Part shown: positions 1-4,996 of the stretch, one piece after another
Position numbering within the stretch: position 1 is the first letter of the stretch
Layout of the letters: every line of letters begins with the position of its first letter
Notes under the pieces: model-generated
Seen by the model: the letters and a program-made list of their open reading frames with translations, nothing else
The model's database searches: none
Told to the model about the DNA's origin: nothing
Made by a program: the position numbers and the translations under genes
NCBI GenBank assembly: GCA_017404585.1
Contig: JAFRCB010000296.1
Coordinates: 1 to 6,130 of the forward strand
From: Lachnospiraceae bacterium
GTDB lineage: Bacteria > Bacillota > Clostridia > Lachnospirales > Lachnospiraceae
Direction: 5' to 3'
Length of the DNA stretch: 6,130 bases

Positions 1-168
1 AAAAAAATCGACGAGATCGGTTTCTGTGAGCTGACATCCTAAGATGTCGTTCGACATCCGCTGGTCCAGAATATTGTCCAGGCTTACGAAGTATACGAAG
101 AAAAAAATAAAAAAAGCAGGCCGCGTGAGACCGGAGCACGCTATCAGGTAAAAAGGAGACGCAGCTGA
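1..168 (+). pseudogene. phoH: PhoH-family ATPase, C-terminal fragment interrupted by an in-frame stop
   Basis: Frame 1 reads as the C-terminus of a PhoH/YbeZ-type P-loop ATPase. It begins KKIDEIGFCELTS, then has a TAA at 40-42, then continues in the same frame with DVVRHPLVQNIVQAYEVYEE and a basic tail ending in TGA at 166-168. The DVVRHPLV..IV.AYE block is the family's C-terminal signature (known). Family members are NTPases, often encoded beside ybeY and linked to RNA or ribosome metabolism; the exact role is not settled. The natural end lies 16 nt before ybeY, the usual clostridial pairing. Oddity: the stop replaces a residue between S and D that is usually K, E, A or Q, so one substitution from AAA, GAA or CAA would create it. 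The sequence after it is undamaged, so the change is recent, a sequencing error, or tolerated. The gene's 5' part lies outside the window. Family identity is fairly sure; whether it is truly a pseudogene is not. Confidence 0.7.
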
Positions 169-184
169 TTCTTGAGGTGTATGT

Positions 185-700
185 ATGCATGTCATATTAG
201 AAAACGAATATGAAGGGTCCGATTTTGCGGACATCCTGAATTTTGATTATCATAAGACAGCTCAGGCTGTCGTATCCCGCATCCTTTCCGATTGTTCATG
301 TCCTTACGATGCAGAGGTAAATATTCTGCTCACGGGTCTTTCCGAGATTGAAGAGATCAACAGCGAGATGCGGGGCATTGCAAGCCCGACCGACGTTCTG
401 TCTTTCCCGATGCATGAATACGAATATCCCGCCGACTTCGATGAGATCGATCCGGATTCCTTTGATGATTTTGATCCGGAGAGCGGATTATTGCTTCTCG
501 GAGATATCGTCCTCTGTGTGCCTCGAATCAAAAGCCAGGCGGAAGAATACGGTCACAGCACTTTGAGAGAATATGCATTTCTCATAGCGCACAGCGTCCT
601 TCATCTGATCGGATATGACCACATGACTGAGGATGAAGCCGAAGTCATGTTCAAAAAACAGGATGAGGCATTATCAGAACTGGGAATAACGAGAGAATGA
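185..700 (+). CDS. ybeY: Endoribonuclease YbeY (16S rRNA maturation factor)
   Basis: 171 aa, a normal length for YbeY, a single-domain zinc-dependent endoribonuclease acting in the cytoplasm on 16S rRNA 3' end maturation and 70S ribosome quality control (known of the family). The metal-binding signature HSVLHLIGYDH is at residues 136-146, with His136, His140 and His146 as the three zinc ligands; the family's usual HG is HS here, as in many clostridial homologues. The conserved blocks TDVLSFP (69-75) and LLGDIVLC (104-111) are present. An acidic stretch rich in Asp and Glu (about 78-100) lies between them, a position where length varies in Firmicutes. The start at 185 was chosen because GAGGTG at 174-179 is 5 nt upstream; the ATG at 181 is out of frame and too close. 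It lies 16 nt after the phoH frame and 19 nt before the lipoprotein gene, so it is probably co-transcribed with both. Confidence 0.95.
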   Translation: MHVILENEYEGSDFADILNFDYHKTAQAVVSRILSDCSCPYDAEVNILLTGLSEIEEINSEMRGIASPTDVLSFPMHEYEYPADFDEIDPDSFDDFDPESGLLLLGDIVLCVPRIKSQAEEYGHSTLREYAFLIAHSVLHLIGYDHMTEDEAEVMFKKQDEALSELGITRE

Positions 701-705
701 CACTG

Positions 706-710
706 AAAGG
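706..710 (+). promoter_or_regulatory. Ribosome binding site that sets the lipoprotein start
   Basis: AAAGG at 706-710 lies 9 nt before the ATG at 720. The in-frame TTG at 711 directly abuts it with no spacer, so TTG cannot be used with this site. This favours 720 as the start and removes three residues (MIL) from the longest possible reading. Confidence 0.6.
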
Positions 711-719
711 TTGATACTA

Positions 720-2117
720 ATGCGCAAATTATTCAATATTTTCCCTGCCATATTTTTTGCTGTCCTCCTGACAGGTTGTGCTGTCAGAGAATACTTCTGG
801 ACCCCGATCGAACCCGGAACCGCCTTTATCCGTGAAGCGCGGACCACGGAGCCGGAAGTTGCGGACTCATCTGTTTCGGAAGCTCCGAAAGATGAATCCA
901 CGGCGGGATCTTTGTTTGATATTTTCAAGACCGCAACACCGACGCCAACAAGCACACCGACACCGACGCCTTCCCCTACACCGACGCCAATCCCGACAGA
1001 ACCGATCCCCGAGGGTATGGGAAAGAGCATCCTGACAGGCGAGTATATTTCAGCTGATCTCGCAAAGCGCCGTCCGGTAGGATTTATGATCGATAATGTC
1101 ACAGGTGCCTACCCGCAGAGCGGTGTCAGCCAGGCAGATCTCTACATTGAAGCCGTTGTCGAGGGAAGTCTCACTCGTTTCTGCGCTCTGTTCGATTATT
1201 ACGATGACCTCCCGCGTATCGGACCTCTGCGCAGCTGCCGCGATTATTTCCTCTCGATTGCAGCCGGATTCGACGAGATCTACGAGCATTACGGTCAGGC
1301 AGCCTATGCCTTCCCGTATCTGGAATCCGATGATGTCGACAACATCTCAGGGCTCGCCTGGTACGCCGGAAAGTTCTTCTACCGCGATAATACCTTCCAC
1401 AGAGCACCTCACAATGCCTACATAAGCGGTGCCAAGATCAACGAGGCCATCGATTTTCTCGGTTACAGAAAGACACATAATGAGGATTTCAAACCCCAGT
1501 TAAATTATGTTTGGGTGGGAGACACTTCCTCTGACCTTGAGGGCGGCAGACCCGCAAAGTATTTTGCTCCCGGTTTCCTTATCAACAAGCCCTGGTTCGT
1601 CTACCAGGAAGAGACAGGAACATATCTGCGCTACCAGTACGGTGACCGGCATTATGATGTCGAGAACAACAAGCAGCTCGAAGTGAAAAACATTATTGTC
1701 GAGTTCCAGAATTATGATTATTACCAGACTTCCCAGTACCTGCACTATGACACGACCGCCGGAGGAAAAGGGCTGTATATATCCGACGGCAAATGCATAG
1801 ATATCACATGGGAGAGACCGAGCTTCTATGAACCGGTCACTTACAGGACCATGAACGGCGATGAGCTGAGTATCAATACCGGAAAAACATGGATCTGCCT
1901 TGTACAGAACCAGTATATCCGGAATTGCGTGATCGGAGAGGATTCACAGTCAGCTGTCATGGCAGTGACGGAGGAAGAGGCGGCCGCGGCTGAAGTTTAT
2001 AACGCCGAGTGGAAAGCAGCCTATAAATGGGGCGAGGATGTCTATCTGACAATCATGAATCAGGAAAAGGAACGGAATTTGGCGGCCCACGGAGGACGCT
2101 CAAAAGTCGAAGGTTGA
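720..2117 (+). CDS. DUF3048 (YerB-like) lipoprotein
   Basis: 465 aa. The N-terminus has a short basic stretch, a hydrophobic segment and the lipobox LTGC, so Cys20 should be lipidated and the protein anchored on the outer face of the membrane. A Thr-Pro-rich spacer follows (about 71-96), typical of surface proteins that need a flexible tether. The N-terminal DUF3048 domain spans about 118-250: RPVGFMIDN, PQSGVSQADLYIEAVVEGSL, then a GPLRSCRDYF block and a YEHYGQ motif. The C-terminal domain spans about 320-445, with GKCIDITWERPS and LSINTGKTWICLVQ as its signature segments. B. subtilis YerB is the best-known relative; the family's biochemical role is unknown, so none is assigned. Length fits the family. 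It starts 19 nt after ybeY and ends 11 nt before proB, consistent with one operon, though the partners do not reveal its job. An Ala-Glu-rich segment lies near residues 418-428. Confidence 0.88.
   Translation: MRKLFNIFPAIFFAVLLTGCAVREYFWTPIEPGTAFIREARTTEPEVADSSVSEAPKDESTAGSLFDIFKTATPTPTSTPTPTPSPTPTPIPTEPIPEGMGKSILTGEYISADLAKRRPVGFMIDNVTGAYPQSGVSQADLYIEAVVEGSLTRFCALFDYYDDLPRIGPLRSCRDYFLSIAAGFDEIYEHYGQAAYAFPYLESDDVDNISGLAWYAGKFFYRDNTFHRAPHNAYISGAKINEAIDFLGYRKTHNEDFKPQLNYVWVGDTSSDLEGGRPAKYFAPGFLINKPWFVYQEETGTYLRYQYGDRHYDVENNKQLEVKNIIVEFQNYDYYQTSQYLHYDTTAGGKGLYISDGKCIDITWERPSFYEPVTYRTMNGDELSINTGKTWICLVQNQYIRNCVIGEDSQSAVMAVTEEEAAAAEVYNAEWKAAYKWGEDVYLTIMNQEKERNLAAHGGRSKVEG
936..988 (+). repeat. Short direct repeats coding a Thr-Pro linker
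   Basis: The 11-mer ACACCGACGCC occurs exactly three times, at 936-946, 960-970 and 978-988, in a low-complexity stretch coding alternating Thr and Pro in the lipoprotein. Offsets of 24 and 18 nt are multiples of three, so gain or loss of units keeps the frame. The tract is probably prone to length change by slippage or recombination. Confidence 0.75.
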
Positions 2118-2128
2118 TGGAGTGAAAA

Positions 2129-2968
2129 GTGAGTAAAAGAGAACATCTTAAGAATAAAAGAAGAGTCGTCATAAAAATCGGATCATCATCTCTGGTCCAT
2201 CAGGAGACAGGCCGACTGAATTTTCCAAAAATGGAAATCCTGGTCCGGGAAGTCGCCGATCTACACAATAAGGGAGTTTCCGTCGTTCTGGTCTCATCCG
2301 GAGCTATCGCGGTCGGCAAGGCTGCCATGGGAATTACTGAGGTCCACAGCGTTCAGGCCAAGCAGGCGTGTGCTGCGATCGGTCAGGTAAGACTTCTTTC
2401 CATCTACCAAAAGTTTTTTGCCGAGTACGGACTGAATTCTGCCCAGATCCTGATGACCAAGGATACCTTTACAGACACCGAGAGCAGGAGACATGCCCGC
2501 AACACATTCGAGCAGCTGCTCGCCATGGGAGTCATCCCGATCGTAAACGAAAATGACACAATTTCCACTGCTGAAATCGAGTTCGGTGATAATGACCGGC
2601 TTTCAGCAGTCGTCGCCGCTCTGATCGGCGCGGACCTTCTGCTGCTCATGTCCGATATCGACGGTCTCTACTCTGATGACCCGAGGACCTGCAAGGACGC
2701 AAAATTCATCCCCGTCGTTGAGAAGCTGGATGAGACCTTCATGAATATGGGCAAAGGATCTACGGGAAGCCGTTTTGGCAGCGGCGGCATGAACACAAAG
2801 CTCATCGCTGCGGATATTGCTACATCGGCCGGCTGCGACATGATCATCGCCAATGCTTCGGACTTCCACATTATTCACAAGCTCGTGGAAGGCAGGGAGT
2901 TCGGTACGATTTTCCTGGCAAATCCCAAGGAGGAATTCTATCTCCTGGACTACCTCGAAAAAATCTGA
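2129..2968 (+). CDS. proB: Glutamate 5-kinase, short form without PUA domain
   Basis: 279 aa. ProB phosphorylates L-glutamate with ATP to gamma-glutamyl phosphate, the first step of proline synthesis (cytoplasm). The amino-acid-kinase fold is complete: VVIKIGSSSLV (13-23) for phosphate binding, VLVSSGAIAVGK (53-64), QACAAIGQVRLL (79-90), the IPIVNENDTIS segment (136-146), FGDNDRLSAVVAALIGADLL (152-171) and SDIDGLYSDDPR (175-186), then FGSGGMNTKLIAA (216-228), where the common GTGGM is GSGGM. There is no C-terminal PUA domain (full-length enzymes reach about 360-370 aa); short forms of roughly 250-280 aa are common in Clostridia, so this is probably not a truncation. Translation starts at GTG 2129, supported by GGAG at 2119-2122, 6 nt upstream. 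It is the last gene of the cluster, 11 nt after the lipoprotein gene. The next enzyme gene, proA, does not follow. Confidence 0.95.
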   Translation: MSKREHLKNKRRVVIKIGSSSLVHQETGRLNFPKMEILVREVADLHNKGVSVVLVSSGAIAVGKAAMGITEVHSVQAKQACAAIGQVRLLSIYQKFFAEYGLNSAQILMTKDTFTDTESRRHARNTFEQLLAMGVIPIVNENDTISTAEIEFGDNDRLSAVVAALIGADLLLLMSDIDGLYSDDPRTCKDAKFIPVVEKLDETFMNMGKGSTGSRFGSGGMNTKLIAADIATSAGCDMIIANASDFHIIHKLVEGREFGTIFLANPKEEFYLLDYLEKI

Positions 2969-3091
2969 GATAAGTGAATATTTTGATTTCTCAGTCGGAT
3001 CGACGATGATTTTCTCGCGAAGACAGATGGATTGCAGCCGAACACGAACATATTCCAGGATATGCATACATTATGGTAACACCAAATCATA
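2969..3091 (+). other. Untranslated trailer after proB, nothing recognised
   Basis: 123 nt between the proB stop and the terminator. No start codon with a ribosome binding site and no family match were seen. In the proB frame a stretch of about 30 codons without a stop (about 2987-3077) follows two stop codons, but has no start and is not recognised. It is most simply the 3' untranslated region of the operon; a decayed remnant cannot be excluded. Confidence 0.4.
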
Positions 3092-3123
3092 AACGAGAGC
3101 CTGCGAGGCTCTCGTTATTATTT
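3092..3123 (+). terminator. Intrinsic terminator of the phoH-ybeY-proB cluster
   Basis: A perfect 11-bp stem: AACGAGAGCCT (3092-3102) pairs with AGGCTCTCGTT (3106-3116) around a GCG loop, followed by ATTATTT. It stands 123 nt after proB and before the miaB promoter, so it should separate the two units. The opposite strand also has a T-rich run after the stem, so it may work in both directions. Confidence 0.85.
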
Positions 3124-3134
3124 ACATCCCGGCG

Positions 3135-3152
3135 CCGGCGCTGCTGCGCCGG
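3135..3152 (+). repeat. GC-rich hairpin before the CRISPR-like repeat
   Basis: CCGGCGC (3135-3141) pairs with GCGCCGG (3146-3152) around TGCT. A second CCGGCGC copy at 3129-3135 offers an alternative left arm. There is no T-run, so it is not a terminator. It is much more GC-rich than the adjacent AT-rich promoter region. Confidence 0.6.
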
Positions 3153-3158
3153 ATGACC

Positions 3159-3190
3159 GTCGCACCCCGCATGGGTGCGTGGATTGAAAT
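3159..3190 (+). CRISPR. Solitary type I-C-like CRISPR repeat (orphan, no array)
   Basis: This 32-nt unit matches the type I-C repeat pattern in all its parts: it begins GTCGCACCC, has a 7-bp palindrome CGCACCC (3161-3167) / GGGTGCG (3173-3179) around a CGCAT loop, and ends TGGATTGAAAT, the conserved 3' handle of this repeat class. Length 32 is the usual I-C length. In one frame it reads VAPRMGAWIEI, a peptide well known from mistranslated arrays of this class. No second copy exists anywhere in the window on either strand and no cas gene is present, so it is a single repeat rather than an array. It sits 35 nt after the terminator and ends 5 nt before the -35 box of the miaB promoter. It could be the relic of a collapsed array, a stray insertion, or a reused regulatory hairpin. 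Confidence 0.75.
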
Positions 3191-3195
3191 TTTAT

Positions 3196-3223
3196 TTGCC
3201 AAATTTAAAGCAGGTGCTATAAT
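3196..3223 (+). promoter_or_regulatory. miaB promoter (sigma-A type, extended -10)
   Basis: -35 TTGCCA (3196-3201, 5 of 6 consensus), a 16-nt spacer, and a perfect -10 TATAAT (3218-3223) preceded by TG at 3215-3216, which makes an extended -10. Transcription should begin near 3230, giving a leader of about 25 nt before the miaB ATG. Confidence 0.8.
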
Positions 3224-3254
3224 ATTGTCTTACTGTTTATGTTGGGAGAGTATT

Positions 3255-4691
3255 ATGGGAAATTGCAATATAAAGAACGAAGAGGCACAGAAGGAAGCGG
3301 CGTCCAGACAGTTGGAATTCATTGAAGAAGCCAGGATATTAGTTGAAAAAATCTCAAAAAACATCGGAAGGCCACTTATCTCGCATATCGAAACATTCGG
3401 CTGTCAGATGAATGCCCGCGACTCCGAAAAACTCCGTGGTATCCTTGATGCAGCGGGATTTAAGGATACCGAAAATGAAGATGAAGCGGATCTGGTCATC
3501 TACAATACCTGCACGGTCCGAGATAACGCAGATCAGCATGTCTACGGGCGACTCGGCCACCTTAACGCCGTCAGAAAAAAACGCCCGGATATGATCATCG
3601 GCCTGTGTGGCTGCATGATGCAGGAAGATCATATCGTCGCGAAAATTAAGAAGAGCTACCCGTTTGTCAAACTAATTTTCGGAACTCACAATTTATATGC
3701 ATTTCCGGAACTCCTCGTCAGAACCCTGAATGAGGATAAGCGAGTCATCGACATCCGTCAGGAGACCAAGGTCTTCCCGGAAAGTCTGCCAGTCAAACGT
3801 AAACATTTTTTTAAATCAGGTGTCAATATCATGTACGGCTGCAACAACTTCTGCAGCTACTGTATTGTTCCCTACGTCAGAGGACGGGAAATTAGCCGGA
3901 CACCTGATGAGATTCTGGATGAAGTTCGTCGCCTGGTCGCGGACGGATGTGTTGAGATTATGCTTCTCGGGCAAAATGTGAACTCATATGGAAAGACACT
4001 CCCGGAGAAGATGTCGTTTGCCGAACTCCTCCGTGAAGTATGTAAAATTGAAGGTCTGCGGCGCCTTCGATTCATGACTTCCCATCCGAAGGACCTTTCT
4101 GACGAACTCATCGAAGTCATAGCGCAAAATCCGGTTATCTGCCACCACATGCATCTTCCGGTCCAGTCGGGAAGTGATATAATTTTGACAAAAATGAACC
4201 GCCATTATGACAGGGCAAGATACATGGAAATCGTAAGAAAACTACGAGAAGCCATCCCAGATATTTCTTTTACGACAGATATCATCGTCGGCTTCCCCGG
4301 GGAGACAGAAGAGGATTTCGAAGACACACTGTCCCTTGTGCGAGAGGTCGGCTTTGACAGCGCCTTTACTTTCATCTATTCAAAACGGAGGGGTACACCC
4401 GCTGCCGAAATGGAAAACCAGGTTCCGGAAGAAATCGTCAAGGAGCGGTTCAACCGTCTACTAAAAGAGGTCAAGGTCACAGCGGAAGAAAGGTGCGCAC
4501 GCTTCACCGGAAAAGTAATGGATGTACTCGTCGAGGATGTGAACCGTGAGCCCGGACTTGTAACCGGTCGCATAGAGCATAACATTGTTGTACATCTTCC
4601 CGGCGATGCTTCCATGATCGGCAAAATCGTGCCGGTCCGCCTTGCAGAGTGCAGAGGATTTTATTATTTCGGAGAACCTGTTTCTGATTGA
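3255..4691 (+). CDS. miaB: tRNA-2-methylthio-N6-dimethylallyladenosine synthase MiaB
   Basis: 478 aa. MiaB adds a methylthio group to i6A37 of tRNAs reading UNN codons, using two [4Fe-4S] clusters and S-adenosylmethionine. Domains: N-terminal methylthiotransferase domain (about 42-160) with cluster ligands Cys50 (ETFGCQMN), Cys86 (YNTCTVRDNA) and Cys120 (GLCGCMMQ); radical SAM domain (about 185-405) with CxxxCxxC at Cys196, Cys200, Cys203 (YGCNNFCSYCIVPYVRGRE), SRTPDEI, GQNVNSYG, RFMTSHP, HLPVQSGS and TDIIVGFPGETEED; C-terminal TRAM RNA-binding domain (about 411-474). Length fits the family. The start at 3255 is chosen because GGGAGAG (3244-3250) is correctly spaced and the promoter lies just upstream. 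The frame stays open back to ATG 3153, but that extension would be translated from the CRISPR-like repeat and the promoter itself, so it is rejected. It is a separate unit from proB (terminator and own promoter) and is followed by mutS after a 305-nt gap. Confidence 0.96.
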   Translation: MGNCNIKNEEAQKEAASRQLEFIEEARILVEKISKNIGRPLISHIETFGCQMNARDSEKLRGILDAAGFKDTENEDEADLVIYNTCTVRDNADQHVYGRLGHLNAVRKKRPDMIIGLCGCMMQEDHIVAKIKKSYPFVKLIFGTHNLYAFPELLVRTLNEDKRVIDIRQETKVFPESLPVKRKHFFKSGVNIMYGCNNFCSYCIVPYVRGREISRTPDEILDEVRRLVADGCVEIMLLGQNVNSYGKTLPEKMSFAELLREVCKIEGLRRLRFMTSHPKDLSDELIEVIAQNPVICHHMHLPVQSGSDIILTKMNRHYDRARYMEIVRKLREAIPDISFTTDIIVGFPGETEEDFEDTLSLVREVGFDSAFTFIYSKRRGTPAAEMENQVPEEIVKERFNRLLKEVKVTAEERCARFTGKVMDVLVEDVNREPGLVTGRIEHNIVVHLPGDASMIGKIVPVRLAECRGFYYFGEPVSD

Positions 4692-4717
4692 CACACGCCA
4701 ATGAGACTGGCTTGTTA

Positions 4718-4740
4718 TCATCACCCTATAGAGGTGATGA
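4718..4740 (+). repeat. Hairpin just after miaB
   Basis: TCATCACC (4718-4725) pairs with GGTGATGA (4733-4740), 8 bp with a 7-nt loop, beginning 26 nt after the miaB stop. No T-run follows, so a terminator role is weak; it may protect the miaB mRNA 3' end. The right arm also forms a competing inverted repeat, GTGAT (4734-4738) with ATCAC (4744-4748). Confidence 0.6.
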
Positions 4741-4760
4741 CATATCACAAAGTTTAATCA

Positions 4761-4774
4761 ATATCAAATGATAT
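4761..4774 (+). repeat. AT-rich inverted repeat beside a -35 box, possible operator
   Basis: ATATCA (4761-4766) and TGATAT (4769-4774) are exact inverted repeats separated by AA. They end 4 nt before the TTGACA of the nested promoter. The size and position suit a repressor or activator site, but no regulator is identified and AT-rich palindromes also arise by chance. Confidence 0.3.
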
Positions 4775-4778
4775 CGTT

Positions 4779-4807
4779 TTGACAGTGCAGTTTCTAGTTC
4801 CTATAAT
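4779..4807 (+). promoter_or_regulatory. Perfect-consensus sigma-A promoter (distal mutS promoter or small RNA promoter)
   Basis: TTGACA at 4779-4784, exactly 17 nt, TATAAT at 4802-4807: all 12 consensus bases and ideal spacing. Transcription would start near 4814. No gene lies directly downstream; mutS starts 183 nt later, so this is either a distal mutS promoter with a long leader or the promoter of an untranslated RNA. It is wholly nested in the palindrome at 4781-4828, with the -10 box in the apical loop. Confidence 0.7.
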
Positions 4808-4832
4808 GAACAGAAACATTGCACTGTCTTTT
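4781..4832 (+). terminator. Long imperfect palindrome with TTTT tail, probable miaB terminator
   Basis: GACAGTGCA (4781-4789) pairs with TGCACTGTC (4820-4828); GTTTCT (4790-4795) pairs with AGAAAC (4812-4817); GTTC (4797-4800) pairs with GAAC (4808-4811). This gives 19 bp with small bulges (A4796; A4818-T4819) and a 7-nt loop, then TTTT (4829-4832). RNA reading through from miaB would form the whole hairpin, so termination is plausible though the T-run is short. RNA begun at the nested promoter contains only the right arm and would escape. Confidence 0.55.
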
Positions 4833-4911
4833 GCACGTTAGCCAGAAATATTGCCGGATAAGCAATAACAGTTCAGTCAGCAGGTATACGTAAAAAAACA
4901 TAAATTGCCAA

Positions 4912-4940
4912 ATGACAGACAAACAATATAGCGGTATAAT
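4912..4940 (+). promoter_or_regulatory. mutS proximal promoter
   Basis: -35 ATGACA (4912-4917, 5 of 6), a 17-nt spacer, and a perfect -10 TATAAT (4935-4940). The start of transcription should be near 4946-4947, giving a leader of about 50 nt before the mutS ATG at 4997. Confidence 0.8.
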
Positions 4941-4981
4941 ATAGGACTATGGCTGATACTTCGGAACCAGTTTTTACGTTT

Positions 4982-4989
4982 AAGGAAGG
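4982..4989 (+). promoter_or_regulatory. mutS ribosome binding site that sets the start
   Basis: AAGGAAGG at 4982-4989 lies 7 nt before ATG 4997. The in-frame ATG at 4949 has no such site and would be at most 2-3 nt from the predicted transcription start. This decides for 4997. Confidence 0.85.
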
Positions 4990-4996
4990 TAAACGC

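Larger units (their letters stand above)
4692..4996 (+). other. Structured 305-nt miaB-mutS intergenic region, no gene
   Basis: No coding region is supported here. It holds, in order: a hairpin at 4718-4740, an AT-rich inverted repeat at 4761-4774, a 48-nt palindrome with a nested consensus promoter at 4779-4832, a small hairpin TATTGC/GCAATA (4849-4854 with 4862-4867), the mutS-proximal promoter at 4912-4940, and the mutS leader. The density of inverted repeats is well above that of the other gaps in the window. Confidence 0.6.

Noticed and set aside
40..42. TAA reassigned to an amino acid (alternative genetic code)
   Set aside because: About 1,770 other codons in five clear genes contain no further in-frame TAA or TAG, so reassignment is not supported; a local mutation or error is simpler.
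44..151. Short frame starting at ATG 44 directly after the phoH stop
   Set aside because: It is out of frame with the conserved PhoH C-terminus, lacks a ribosome binding site and gives a low-complexity basic peptide.
674..1102. Minus-strand frame of 142 codons rich in Gly and Val
   Set aside because: It is the complement of the lipoprotein's Thr-Pro repeat; the GVGVGVGV pattern is a shadow of that tract and has no support as a gene.
2603..3067. Minus-strand frame of 154 codons over the end of proB
   Set aside because: Mostly antisense to the well-conserved proB kinase core, with no recognisable family.
3153..3254. MiaB starting at ATG 3153
   Set aside because: The extension is a translation of the CRISPR-like repeat plus the promoter and leader, and lacks a ribosome binding site; 3255 has one.
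4797..4811. LexA/SOS box in the miaB-mutS gap
   Set aside because: The half-sites are GTTC then GAAC with 7 nt between; the Gram-positive SOS box is GAAC-N4-GTTC, so orientation and spacing are both wrong.
4912..4944. Ten-codon leader peptide (ATG 4912 to TAG 4944)
   Set aside because: It has no ribosome binding site and overlaps the -35 and -10 boxes of the mutS promoter.
4949..4996. MutS starting at ATG 4949
   Set aside because: It would begin only 2-3 nt after the predicted transcription start and has no ribosome binding site, while ATG 4997 has AAGGAAGG upstream and matches the usual MutS N-terminus.
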